This document shows positions 31,735-41,528 of a stretch of DNA of 42,606 nt, one piece after another. This DNA is from Pseudomonadota bacterium (lineage in GTDB: Bacteria; Pseudomonadota; Gammaproteobacteria; Burkholderiales; Burkholderiaceae), in NCBI GenBank assembly GCA_023441105.1, contig JAEZQX010000188.1, forward strand, positions 1 to 42,606, given 5' to 3'. A model generated the notes under the pieces. It was not told the origin of the DNA, ran no database searches, and saw only the letters and a program-made list of their open reading frames with translations. The first letter of the stretch is position 1, and each line of letters opens with the position of its first letter. A program made the position numbers and the translations under genes.

Positions 31735-33255
31735 TCAGTGGTCGAGCATCCCGCCCGCGGGGTCCAGCGCCTGGTAAACCGAGCTGTCGGCCGGGCCGGT
31801 CACGTGCAGTGCCGCGACAGCTCCCTTGCCGACTCGCGAGAGGGCGTGGTCGACCAGCATGAAGGTGCCGGGGTAGTTCAGCTTGAACTCGACCGCGGCG
31901 GCTCCGCCGGGCGCGACCAGGGTAGTCTGCACGTCCTGCCTGATGCTGGAGAAGGAGCCCTCGGCGTAGACCTTGTCGAAGATTTCGCCGATGGCGTGGA
32001 ACGACGAGATCTTGTTCGGGCCACCGACACCGAAGAAGACGCGGACCGTCTCCCCGACCTTGGCCTCCATCTTGTGCTCCTTGGTCAGCGCGCCAACCGC
32101 GCCGTTGAAGACGTAGTAGGTCGGCAGCTCGTCCGAGGCGCGCTCATGGCTGAACGCCTGGTGGCCCTTGGCGCCGGCGGCATGGGTCGTGTAGAGGTCC
32201 CCCTGCATCACGTAGAACTCGCGGTCGACCTTTGCCAGGCCCTCCTTCGGCTCGACCAGGATCATTCCGTACATGCCGGCCGAGATGTGATGCGGCACCG
32301 AAGCGGTCGCGCAGTGGTAGACATAGAGGCCGGGGTTCAGCGCCTTGAAGCGGAAGGTCCGTTCCTGGCCGGGAGGAACCTGCAGCTCGCCGCCGCCGTG
32401 TCCGCCGGTGACCGCGTGCAGGTCGATTGAGTGCACTGCCTTGCTGTCGGCGGCATTGGCCAGCGTGAGCTCGATCGTGTCGCCATGCTTCACCCGCAGC
32501 ATCGGTCCCGGGACCTTGCGGCCGAAGGTCCAGTAGGTGAAGGTCGTGCCGTCATCGAGCCTGCCTTCGAGCTCGACCGTCTCGATGCGGTACTTGACCA
32601 GGGTCGGCGCCCGGTCGCCCAGCGGGGCAGGCACCGCCGTCGGCGACATCGCGATGCTGACCGCCTCGGCCTTGGGCGGCGGCAGGGGTGCGGGCGCGGC
32701 GCTGGCAGGACGGTCATGTCCGCCGACTGCCTTGTCGGCGCTGGCCACTTTGGTGGGCGCCCTGGTCGGTGCGGCCGAGGCATCCGGCGAGCCGGTCACT
32801 TCCAGCACGCCCTCCATGCCGATCTGGCGGTGCCCGGGAATGGAGCAGAAGTAGGTGAACCTGCCGGCGTCGGTCACCTCGAAGGTCAGCTTCACCGGGC
32901 CGGTAGAGGCATTGAAGTGCGGGGAGTGGGCGTCGAGCTCGGGGATGACGATGTCGTGCTCGGCCCCTTCGCCGCTCGAAACCGTGATCTCGACGGTCTC
33001 GCCGACCTCGGCCTCGAGGGTCGGGTTGACCTTGCCTTCGCTGTCCACATAGACCATCTTGCCGTCGACGATGCCCGTCTTCAGGACGTACCGGCGAAGG
33101 TTCTGCTTCTTCGCATCGACGACTGCGGCGGCGACGGGTTTGGAGGCCGCAGCGACCGCCTCGTTTGCCGCCGGCGAGCCGAGGTAGAGTCCGGCCGCCA
33201 CGACGGCAGCAGAAACCGTGGTGACGGTGAAGGGGATGTAGACGTGCGAGTTCAT
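31735..33255 (-). CDS. nirK: Copper nitrite reductase (NirK, AniA-like) with extra N-terminal cupredoxin domain
   Basis: 506 residues. An N-terminal hydrophobic segment (about 8-27) acts as signal or anchor. Domain 1 (about 55-155) is a separate blue-copper domain with full type 1 ligands H100, C137, H142, M147. A Pro/Ala-rich linker follows (155-215). The NirK core has type 1 ligands H275, C315, H323, M328; type 2 ligands H280, H314, H470; and catalytic D278 and H420. The short CATASVPH loop and SSFHAIGEIFDKVYAEG place it near AniA-type enzymes. It reduces nitrite to nitric oxide in the periplasm; the extra domain probably relays electrons. AAGGGA lies nine bases before the ATG. No other denitrification gene is nearby. 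Confidence 0.95.
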   Translation of the reverse strand: MNSHVYIPFTVTTVSAAVVAAGLYLGSPAANEAVAAASKPVAAAVVDAKKQNLRRYVLKTGIVDGKMVYVDSEGKVNPTLEAEVGETVEITVSSGEGAEHDIVIPELDAHSPHFNASTGPVKLTFEVTDAGRFTYFCSIPGHRQIGMEGVLEVTGSPDASAAPTRAPTKVASADKAVGGHDRPASAAPAPLPPPKAEAVSIAMSPTAVPAPLGDRAPTLVKYRIETVELEGRLDDGTTFTYWTFGRKVPGPMLRVKHGDTIELTLANAADSKAVHSIDLHAVTGGHGGGELQVPPGQERTFRFKALNPGLYVYHCATASVPHHISAGMYGMILVEPKEGLAKVDREFYVMQGDLYTTHAAGAKGHQAFSHERASDELPTYYVFNGAVGALTKEHKMEAKVGETVRVFFGVGGPNKISSFHAIGEIFDKVYAEGSFSSIRQDVQTTLVAPGGAAAVEFKLNYPGTFMLVDHALSRVGKGAVAALHVTGPADSSVYQALDPAGGMLDH

Positions 33256-33558
33256 GATGCGAATCCCTTGTCTGAAGGTCTTCTCCCGAGGAAGATCCCC
33301 GGGCTCCGCGGCCTCCGGGCCGCACCTCTACTTTAGGGACGAAAAGAACCGGAACGAGCCCTGTTGCCAGGCCCCGATCGCGTTTTCTTGATGCGCCTCA
33401 AGCTTTCAAACTTCGCTTCGCAGGCCGCCGGCGGAACGCGCGTTGGATCGGGTCCCGGCGGCCCAGGCGCTTGCCGGGGAATGGGGAAATCCGGGGCCGC
33501 GTCTTGCCCGACGTGGTGGAATCGAGCCTTTCTGCCCGCGTTTACCTGGAGCCGTCCG
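33256..33558. promoter_or_regulatory. 303-base gap before nirK and the GST gene: candidate nirK leader, -10 and FNR-type site
   Basis: Reading toward nirK (minus strand), TTGATGCGCCTCAA occupies 33401-33388 read from the plus sequence. It keeps the TTGA-N6-TCAA core of FNR/NnrR-type sites, with one mismatch to TTGAT-N4-ATCAA. A -10-like TAAAGT lies at 33335-33330, followed by a GC-rich hairpin GCGGCC-N4-GGCCGC (33308-33323) in the leader. The start would be about 71 bases from the site centre, possible for class I activation but not compelling. No gene is supported here. Confidence 0.35.
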
Positions 33559-34431
33559 ATGACCGAAAAGTCCGCCTATGCGCCGCCCCGAGTCTGGACC
33601 TGGGACAAGGAGAACGGCGGCAAGTTCGCCAGGATCAACCGGCCGGTCGCCGGGCCGACCCATGCCAAGGAGCTGCCGGTCGGCCGCCATCCGCTGCAGC
33701 TGTATTCGCTGGCGACGCCGAACGGTGTCAAGGTCACCATCATGCTGGAGGAGTTGCTGGCCCTGGGACATGCCGGTGCGGAATACGACGCCTGGTTGAT
33801 CAGGATCGGGGACGGCGAGCAATTCGGCAGCGGCTTCGTGGCAGCCAACCCGAACTCCAAGATCCCGGCCATGGTCGACCGCAGCGGGTCGCAGCCGATC
33901 CGGGTTTTCGAGTCCGGCGCCATCCTGCTCTATCTCGCCGAGAAGTTCGGCGCCTTTCTACCGGCCGACGCCGCGACGCGCGCCGAATGCCTGTCCTGGC
34001 TGTTCTGGCAGGTCGGAAGCGGCCCCTTCCTCGGCGGCGGCTTCGGCCACTTCTACGCCTATGCCCCGGTCAAGATCCGCTATGCGATCGATCGATTCGC
34101 GATGGAAGTGAAGCGGCAACTCGATGTGCTCGACCGGCACCTGGCGGGCAGCGCCTACCTTGCCGGCGACGACTATACGATTGCCGACATGGCGATCTGG
34201 CCGTGGTACGGCGCGCTGGCGCAAGGCAAGCTCTACAGCGCCGGCGAGTTCCTGCAGGTGCAGGAGTACGAGCACGTGCAACGGTGGACCAAGGCCATTG
34301 CCGCCCGGCCGGCGGTGATACGGGGCAGGATGGTGAACCGTCTCTCCGGGGATCCAGCCGGCCAGCTGCACGAGCGACATGATGCCGGCGACTTCGAGAG
34401 CAGGACGCAGGACAAGCTGGCTGGCTCATGA
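33559..34431 (+). CDS. yghU: YghU-type glutathione S-transferase (disulfide-bond oxidoreductase family)
   Basis: 290 residues from an ATG with GGAG upstream. The N-terminal extension PPRVWTWDKENGGKFARINRPVAG is characteristic of YghU/YfcG-like proteins. It is followed by the thioredoxin-like domain with LYSLATPNGVKVTIMLEELL (the TPNG tip near the glutathione site), NPNSKIPAMVD and ESGAILLYLAEKFG, then the all-helical C-terminal domain ending in the FGHFYAYAP...YTIADMAIWPWYG pattern. Known members reduce glutathionyl disulfides and organic hydroperoxides in the cytoplasm. Stands alone on the strand opposite to nirK. Confidence 0.93.
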   Translation: MTEKSAYAPPRVWTWDKENGGKFARINRPVAGPTHAKELPVGRHPLQLYSLATPNGVKVTIMLEELLALGHAGAEYDAWLIRIGDGEQFGSGFVAANPNSKIPAMVDRSGSQPIRVFESGAILLYLAEKFGAFLPADAATRAECLSWLFWQVGSGPFLGGGFGHFYAYAPVKIRYAIDRFAMEVKRQLDVLDRHLAGSAYLAGDDYTIADMAIWPWYGALAQGKLYSAGEFLQVQEYEHVQRWTKAIAARPAVIRGRMVNRLSGDPAGQLHERHDAGDFESRTQDKLAGS

Positions 34432-34527
34432 CCCGGATTTCCTTCCCGACCCGCCTGGACATGCAAAATGGCGGCGCACCCGGCGCCGGCCCTGTGGCAT
34501 CGATCAAATCCCGATAGGAGAACAACG

Positions 34528-35361
34528 ATGGACCCGTTTCGCAGAACCCTCATCGCTACGGTAGCTGCCACGATGACGCTTGTCGGCACGGCCTGCGCGC
34601 AGACTGGCGCAGCTTCCGGAACAGCCAACTATGCCCCGGCGGTAGGCCAGGCCGGCAAGGATGTGGTCTGGGTACCCACGTCCCAGGCGCTGGTGGAGCG
34701 CATCCTGGACATGGCGCAACTCACGCCGCAGGACCGTCTCGTCGATCTCGGCTCGGGCGATGGCAGAACCGTCATCACCGCCGCCAAACGCGGTGCCAAG
34801 GCGCGGGGAATCGAGTTCAATCCCGACCTGGTGGCGATGGCGAGGCGGCAAGCGGAAGCAGAAGGCGTGTCTGCCCGCGCTACGTTCGAGCAGGCGGACA
34901 TCTTTCAATCCGACTTCTCCGAGGCGACGGTCGTCACGCTTTTTCTGCTGCCGAGCCTCAACGTGAGGCTCCGTCCGATCCTGCTGGACATGCCGCCCGG
35001 TACGCGAGTCGTGGCGAATTCATTCGACATGGGTGACTGGGAGCCCGACGAGACCGCGCAGGTGACTGGAGACTGCACCTCCTATTGCCGCGCCCTGCGA
35101 TGGGTCGTACCCGCCAAGGTCGACGGCACGTGGACGGTGGATGGCAAGACGCTCGAACTGAAGCAGAAGTACCAGATGCTCGAAGGATCGTTGCGTGAAG
35201 GCGCTTCCAACCAGCCGATCAGCGGGGCTCGCCTGGAAGGTGCCCGGATCCGGTTCTCCATCGGCAGCGACCAATACGCCGGCGAAGTCAACGGCAAGCA
35301 GATGCAGGGAACCGTCAACGGGTCCCGACCTTGGCAGGCGACGAGAGCAGCCGGCTCCTGA
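34528..35361 (+). CDS. Exported class I SAM-dependent methyltransferase-like protein
   Basis: 277 residues from an ATG with AGGAG upstream. A convincing signal peptide (MDPFRRTLIATVAATMTLVG, cleavage near ACA-QT) is followed by a Rossmann methyltransferase domain with motif I DLGSGDG (73-79), GIEFNPDL at strand 2 and TLFLLPSLNVRLRP after strand 4. A C-terminal region of about 90 residues (from about 188) looks like a small beta domain of unknown function. Methyltransferases of this type with signal peptides recur in proteobacteria, but the periplasm has no known SAM supply, so the activity or the location is puzzling. Confidence 0.88.
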   Translation: MDPFRRTLIATVAATMTLVGTACAQTGAASGTANYAPAVGQAGKDVVWVPTSQALVERILDMAQLTPQDRLVDLGSGDGRTVITAAKRGAKARGIEFNPDLVAMARRQAEAEGVSARATFEQADIFQSDFSEATVVTLFLLPSLNVRLRPILLDMPPGTRVVANSFDMGDWEPDETAQVTGDCTSYCRALRWVVPAKVDGTWTVDGKTLELKQKYQMLEGSLREGASNQPISGARLEGARIRFSIGSDQYAGEVNGKQMQGTVNGSRPWQATRAAGS

Positions 35362-35592
35362 GGATCGAGGACCACGTCGAAGCGGTAGGGCCAAGTCGGC
35401 GGGCCAAAGCCACGGAGGTGCCGATCCCGATCGACCTGTTGCTCCCGGGTTTCGTGGCCCATAGAATCGATGCGTCCGTGCAGCAGGTTCCGACCTTCAC
35501 CAAGGGGTCCCATGTCGAGCAGCCAGATGGCGGGCACCACCGGTCCTGTGCCCGACGGAATCGACGGCCTGGCAATCAACTACCGATAGGTC
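35362..35592 (+). other. Intergenic stretch with one doubtful 25-codon ORF
   Basis: The 231 bases contain an ATG at 35512 with AAGGGG five bases upstream that opens a 25-residue frame (MSSSQMAGTT..., hydrophilic) ending in TAG at 35589, three bases before the next gene. It might be a leader ORF coupled to the MipA gene, but nothing in the peptide supports a function. No terminator with a T-run is visible. Confidence 0.2.
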
Positions 35593-36396
35593 ATGGTTGC
35601 CGCCGGCCTCAAGCGAACGCTTCTTTTGGCCGCGGCGATGTCGACGACGCCGCCGCTGGCCGCGGCCGGCCTCACCGTCGACGTGATCCCGGACTTCGTC
35701 GGCCTCGGTGTAGGCAGCACGACGGAGTGGATGGGTGCGAAGGACAAGGTCACTGGCGTCGTACCGGCCGCTCGGGTGCAACTCGAGGGGCACCGGTTCG
35801 CGGAGCTCTATGGCCCGTTCGGCGACGTCAACCTGCTAGACGTACCCAACTGGGAATTCGGGCCGATGCTGTCGTACCGCTTTGGCCGCAAGGACGTCGA
35901 AGACCCGGTGGTCAATTCGCTGCCGCCAATCGACGGCGGCGTCGAGGCCGGCGTGTTCGCTGGCTATCACTACGTCAACACCGGAAACATTCCCTGGCGC
36001 CTCCGCGTCGGAGTCGGGTGGTTGACGGCGGTCAGTGGCGACGCGACGGGCAGCCACGTCACTCCCTACGGGAGCTTCTGGATGCCGCTCAGCCCGACGG
36101 TCTTCGTCGGCCTCGGAGCCGGCTTCACCTGGTCGAGCGACAGCTTCATGCGACAGCGCTTCGGCGTCGATTCCGCGGCGACGAGCGCGCTGCCGGCGTA
36201 CTCGCCGGGCGCCGGCGTGCGTCAGGTCTATGCGTGGCCAGCCGTCATCGTACGGCTGAGCCCACGTTGGTTTGTCGGTGGAGGGGCGTTCTACCAGCGG
36301 CTGACCGGCGACGCGGCGAAAAGCCCCATCGTCACGCAACGCGGGGATCGGAATCAATGGACCGTCGGTGGCGGCATCGGCTACGCATGGCGATGA
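35593..36396 (+). CDS. MipA/OmpV family outer-membrane protein
   Basis: 267 residues. A signal peptide (basic AGLKR, LLLAAAM core, cleavage near LAAA-GL) is followed by a mature part rich in alternating hydrophobic strands and aromatic residues, ending in YAWR, as expected for an outer-membrane beta-barrel that ends in an aromatic-containing strand. The early pattern DVIPDFVGLGVGSTTEWMG and the YGPFGDVN / FGPMLSYRFG segments match MipA/OmpV proteins. In E. coli MipA scaffolds murein enzymes; in other species members serve as porins or in antibiotic stress. Role here unknown. Confidence 0.85.
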   Translation: MVAAGLKRTLLLAAAMSTTPPLAAAGLTVDVIPDFVGLGVGSTTEWMGAKDKVTGVVPAARVQLEGHRFAELYGPFGDVNLLDVPNWEFGPMLSYRFGRKDVEDPVVNSLPPIDGGVEAGVFAGYHYVNTGNIPWRLRVGVGWLTAVSGDATGSHVTPYGSFWMPLSPTVFVGLGAGFTWSSDSFMRQRFGVDSAATSALPAYSPGAGVRQVYAWPAVIVRLSPRWFVGGGAFYQRLTGDAAKSPIVTQRGDRNQWTVGGGIGYAWR

Positions 36397-36452
36397 GACC
36401 TGGGCTGGCTTGTCTCATCGCGTCGCAACCCTGAGCAGGAGCGTTTTCGAGC

Positions 36453-36489
36453 CACGCCAAGGCGCGGCTTCCGGGGCACGCCAAGGCGC
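36453..36489. repeat. Two direct copies of CACGCCAAGGCGC
   Basis: The 13-mer CACGCCAAGGCGC occurs at 36453-36465 and 36477-36489, with a period of 24 bases, in the gap between the MipA gene and tRNA-Pro. Only two copies are seen; it lies downstream of both flanking genes. Confidence 0.6.
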
Positions 36490-36527
36490 CGCTCCTTGCC
36501 GCTGAGCGGTTGACGTATCCGGTTTGC

Positions 36528-36604
36528 TGGTCGGGGTGAGAGGATTCGAACCTCCGGCCTCTGCGTCCCGAACGCAGCGCTCTACCAGGCTAAGCTACAC
36601 CCCG
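36528..36604 (-). tRNA. tRNA-Pro (anticodon CGG)
   Basis: On the minus strand the 77-base gene begins CGGGGTGTAGCTTAGCCTGG and ends CACCCCG-A-CCA with the CCA encoded. The acceptor stem pairs CGGGGTG with CACCCCG, the anticodon stem CTGCG pairs with CGCAG around TTCGGGA (anticodon CGG), and the T-loop arm reads GGAGGTTCGAATCCTC, as expected. All four arms fold without mismatch that I can see. It reads the CCG proline codon, which is common in this genome. Confidence 0.97.
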
Positions 36605-36693
36605 AATCTGTCGCGAATCTATTCTTGGACTGGGTCACGCGGCCGGCGTGCGGGACGCCGGACGACTGACGCGCTGGGAGCGCTCCGGAACAG

Positions 36694-37683
36694 TCAATTG
36701 CTCCGGGAGACCGAATAGGACGTCAAGTATAGCAAAGCATCGCGGTGCTGCGAGTGCGGCAGCGCGGCCAGCGCCTCCCGGGCCTGCGCGGCTTCGCGTT
36801 CCGCGAGCTCGCGGGTATAGCGCAGCGCATCGTGACGCTCGATCGCGGCCTGGATCTCGTCGAAACGCTCCGTGCCGCCGTCGCGAATGGCGTCGGCCAC
36901 GATGGCCCGGTCTGCCGGGCTGCCGGCCTGCATCACCCGGATCAGCGGCAGCGTGGGCTTGCCCTCCCGCAGGTCGTCGCCGATGTTCTTGCCGAGCTCG
37001 TCGCTGGCGCCGGAGTAGTCGAGCACGTCGTCGACCAGCTGGAACGCGGTGCCCAGGTGCCTGCCGTAGGCCGCTGCAGCGGCTTCGATCTCGCCGTCGG
37101 CGCCGCACAGCACCGCGCCGATCTGGGCGGCGGATTCGAACAGCTTGGCGGTCTTGTAGCGGATGACCTGCAGGTAGGCTGCCTCGTCGACGTCGGGGTC
37201 GCGGCAGTTCATCAGCTGGAGCACCTCGCCTTCGGCGATGGTGTTGGTCGAGTCGGCGAGGATCCGCTGGATCTTCATCTGGTCGACTTCGACCATCATC
37301 TGGAAGGCCCGCGAATAGAGGAAGTCACCCACCAGCACGGCGGCGGCGTTGCCGAACTGGGCGTTGGCGGTGGGCCGCCCCCGGCGCAGGGTGGATTCGT
37401 CGACGATGTCGTCGTGCAGCAGCGTGGCGGTGTGGATGAACTCCACGACCGCGGCAAGCAGCCAGTGATGTCCCTTGGCCTGCTCGGCATCCGTGCGGCC
37501 GTAGCCCAGTGCGCGGGCAAAAAGCAGCAGCAGCACCGGCCGCAGGCGCTTGCCACCCGCCCCGATGATGTAGTCGGCGATCGTGCTGATCAGGACCACG
37601 GGGCTGTCCAGGCGCCGCTTGATCACCCGGTCGACTTCCGCCAGGTCGCTGGTGATGATCGGAAAGGACTCGTAGGGATTCAA
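36694..37683 (-). CDS. ispB: Polyprenyl (octaprenyl) diphosphate synthase
   Basis: 329 residues if started at the TTG at 37683, which gives the usual family length and N-terminus (NPYESFPIITSDLAEVDRVI). The frame is open to an ATG at 37794 and beyond, but a -10-like TATACT (37782-37777) falls inside that extension. The two aspartate-rich motifs are DDIVD (91-95) and DDVLD (218-222), with GGKRLRP (43-49) at the diphosphate site. The enzyme makes the side chain of ubiquinone by condensing isopentenyl diphosphate units. It is divergent from rplU, the usual arrangement in this group of bacteria. Confidence 0.95.
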   Translation of the reverse strand: MNPYESFPIITSDLAEVDRVIKRRLDSPVVLISTIADYIIGAGGKRLRPVLLLLFARALGYGRTDAEQAKGHHWLLAAVVEFIHTATLLHDDIVDESTLRRGRPTANAQFGNAAAVLVGDFLYSRAFQMMVEVDQMKIQRILADSTNTIAEGEVLQLMNCRDPDVDEAAYLQVIRYKTAKLFESAAQIGAVLCGADGEIEAAAAAYGRHLGTAFQLVDDVLDYSGASDELGKNIGDDLREGKPTLPLIRVMQAGSPADRAIVADAIRDGGTERFDEIQAAIERHDALRYTRELAEREAAQAREALAALPHSQHRDALLYLTSYSVSRSN

Positions 37684-37976
37684 GATGCCTGCAGCTTCCA
37701 AGGAGACGCCAGTGGACGATCGGCCCGCCTGCCGCCGAAGCGGATGACGGATCGAGCGTCCGAGGCGGGAAAGGAAAGTATAAGTGGCCCCCATCGGCTT
37801 CCGCCCGGGCTGGCGACCGCGTTTTGAGGGTTGCCTCGATTGCTGGGAGGGGTCCTGCGTGCGTCGGCGGGACACCGTGAGCCCGGTCGAAGTGACGAGC
37901 CGCGCCGGCATTGCCCCGCTGGACTTTCGAGGTGAACGGCCGGCGGCGCCGGGCGCGCGGAGCCGGCTGTCAGGAT

Positions 37977-38007
37977 GGCCCCAGGGGGCCCAAATTGACC
38001 TGGGGCC
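37977..38007. repeat. Inverted repeat spanning the rplU -35 box
   Basis: GGCCCCAGG (37977-37985) and CCTGGGGCC (37999-38007) are perfect 9-base complements separated by 13 bases. The -35 box TTGACC of the rplU promoter overlaps the right arm by two bases. It may be a regulator site or the end of a terminator; no T-run follows. Confidence 0.6.
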
Positions 38008-38023
38008 CCATCCTTTCTATAAT
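37995..38023 (+). promoter_or_regulatory. Sigma-70 promoter of the rplU-rpmA operon
   Basis: TTGACC (37995-38000) and a consensus TATAAT (38018-38023) are separated by exactly 17 bases. The predicted start near 38030 leaves a leader of about 40 nt. Confidence 0.85.
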
Positions 38024-38031
38024 CAAGGGTT

Positions 38032-38051
38032 CCTCTTTAGAGAGGACGTTT
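38032..38051 (+). promoter_or_regulatory. Leader hairpin followed by a T-run before rplU
   Basis: CCTCT-TTAG-AGAGG (38032-38045) forms a 5-bp hairpin at the very start of the predicted transcript, followed within four bases by TTTTTT. It could act as a weak attenuator or stabilise the 5' end; the stem is short, so regulation is only suggested. Confidence 0.3.
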
Positions 38052-38071
38052 TTTGCTCTTTGGAGATTCCC

Positions 38072-38500
38072 ATGTACGCGGTCATAAAAACCGGCGGCAA
38101 GCAGTATAAGGTGAGCCCCGGCGACAAAATCAAGGTAGAACAGATACCCGCAGACATCGGAGCCGACATCCAGATTGACCAGGTCCTTGCGGTAGGCAAT
38201 GGGGACCAGTTCAAGCTCGGCGCACCCCTTCTTGGCGGTGCGGCCGTGTCGGCCACGGTGCTTGCACAAGGGCGTCACCCGAAGGTGCGCATCTTCAAGA
38301 TGCGCCGGCGCAAGCACTATCGCAAGCAGCAGGGCCACCGCCAGAACTACACCGAGCTGCTGATCTCGCAGATCGCTTCCGAGCTCGGCGTGTTCAAGGC
38401 CGAGGCGAAGGCGGCGGAGGCGAAGGCTACTGGGTCCGGTGCGGGTGCGCAGCAGGCGGAGGCGGTTGCCGCCGGCAATGAAGCCAGCCCGGCGCAATAA
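38072..38500 (+). CDS. rplU: 50S ribosomal protein L21
   Basis: 142 residues from the ATG at 38072 with TGGAGA upstream. The L21 core ([18 protein letters not shown], then [21 protein letters not shown]) occupies the first 105 residues. The rest is an Ala/Glu/Gly-rich tail ([14 protein letters not shown]...) of about 35 residues that E. coli L21 lacks; similar tails occur in Burkholderiales. Binds 23S rRNA in the large subunit. First gene of the rplU-rpmA unit, 12 bases before rpmA. Confidence 0.98.
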   Translation: MYAVIKTGGKQYKVSPGDKIKVEQIPADIGADIQIDQVLAVGNGDQFKLGAPLLGGAAVSATVLAQGRHPKVRIFKMRRRKHYRKQQGHRQNYTELLISQIASELGVFKAEAKAAEAKATGSGAGAQQAEAVAAGNEASPAQ

Positions 38501-38512
38501 CAGGAGTTAGCA

Positions 38513-38800
38513 ATGGCACAGAAAAAAGGCGGCGGCTCGACCCGGAACGGCCGCGATTCGAACCCGAAGATGCTCGGCGTGAAGGCCTATGGCGGCCAGA
38601 CGGTCTCCGCAGGCTCGATCATCGTGCGGCAGCGTGGCACGCGGGTGCACCCGGGGGTCAATGTCGGCGTCGGCAAGGACCACACCCTGTTCGCACTGGT
38701 GGACGGAATGGTCAAGTTCGCCGTCAAGGGCGTGCGCAGCAACAGCACGGTCAGCATCGTGCCGCTCGAGCAGCCGCAGGACCAGGCGCAGGCAGCCTAG
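38513..38800 (+). CDS. rpmA: 50S ribosomal protein L27
   Basis: 95 residues, with AGGAG before the ATG. The N-terminal [16 protein letters not shown], whose tail reaches the peptidyl-transferase centre, is intact, and no cleavable Firmicutes-type extension is present. The [23 protein letters not shown] (given to its Gly) and [15 protein letters not shown] segments are typical. Followed by a strong hairpin terminator before obgE. Confidence 0.98.
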   Translation: MAQKKGGGSTRNGRDSNPKMLGVKAYGGQTVSAGSIIVRQRGTRVHPGVNVGVGKDHTLFALVDGMVKFAVKGVRSNSTVSIVPLEQPQDQAQAA

Positions 38801-38834
38801 CGCGGGCACGGCTCGGGTCGTCCGGGTTTCGCAG

Positions 38835-38861
38835 AAATGGCCCCGCTTGCGGGGCCATTTT
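38835..38861 (+). terminator. Intrinsic terminator after rpmA
   Basis: A near-perfect GC-rich hairpin (AAATGGCCCCGC / GCGGGGCCATTT, two-base loop) ends in TTTTG. It lies 34 bases after rpmA and 31 before obgE, so it should separate the ribosomal unit from obgE-proB or let part of the transcription through. Confidence 0.85.
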
Positions 38862-38888
38862 GTATCAACCCGGAACACACCGAGGTAG

Positions 38889-41116
<2,228 letters not shown>

Positions 41117-41226
41117 GCCGGCGGGCTGCGTTGCTTTCGCCATGCTGGCGCATGGGTCTGTACCCCTGCCGTCGGCGGCGATGCTATCGTGGCAGCGCTG
41201 CCCGCAACTGGAAAAGGAGGTGATCC

Positions 41227-41364
41227 ATGAGATATCTGATGTCGGTGCTCGTGACTCTCATGCTCGGCACGTCGGCTGCGCTGGCCTGCCCGGGTGAGGC
41301 GATGAAGAATGCGGACGCCGATCGTACGGTCCCGCAGCAAACTTCACCGGAAGCGGCGACCTGA
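41227..41364 (+). CDS. Small exported peptide (45 aa), unknown function
   Basis: This short gene has AAAAGGAGGTGATCC before its ATG: thirteen bases (AAGGAGGTGATCC) complementary to the 3' end of 16S rRNA, only partly at the usual spacing. The product has a signal peptide (MRYLMSVLVTLMLGTSAALA, cleavage before Cys21) and a 25-residue hydrophilic remainder rich in Asp, Thr, Ala and Pro with one Cys. The lipobox is not canonical (ALAC), so lipidation is uncertain. A good terminator follows 22 bases after the stop, which supports an independent small gene. No family recognised. Confidence 0.6.
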   Translation: MRYLMSVLVTLMLGTSAALACPGEAMKNADADRTVPQQTSPEAAT

Positions 41365-41385
41365 TTCGTCATCGGCGAGCACGCG

Positions 41386-41409
41386 GAGGGGGAGCTTTGC
41401 TCCCCCTTC
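41386..41409 (+). terminator. Intrinsic terminator after the 45-aa peptide gene
   Basis: AGGGGGAGC-TTT-GCTCCCCCT (41387-41407) forms a perfect 9-bp stem followed by TTCGTCTTTCT, a broken T-run. It lies between the small peptide gene and the next dehydrogenase gene. Confidence 0.75.
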
Positions 41410-41528
41410 GTCTTTCTGGAGGCCCATGTCGAAGGCGGAGCGATTTCCGCTGGCGTTCACCGGCCTTCGTTCATGAACGATAATCGCGCCCTCAAGTCAA
41501 TCGACGACCACGGGAACAGGAGACTGCG

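Larger units (their letters stand above)
37684..38071. other. 388-base divergent region between ispB and rplU
   Basis: If ispB starts at 37683, this stretch holds the ispB leader with a -10-like TATACT (37782-37777, minus strand; no convincing -35) and the rplU promoter and leader (separate entries). An in-frame upstream extension of ispB to 37794 cannot be excluded. No other gene is supported. Confidence 0.5.

Noticed and set aside
35512..35589. 25-codon ORF before the MipA gene
   Set aside because: Its ribosome site is only moderate and the peptide has no signal, motif or evident conservation; kept only as a note.
36453..36489. CACGCCAAGGCGC pair as an origin or plasmid iteron
   Set aside because: Only two copies, no AT-rich element and no replication gene nearby.
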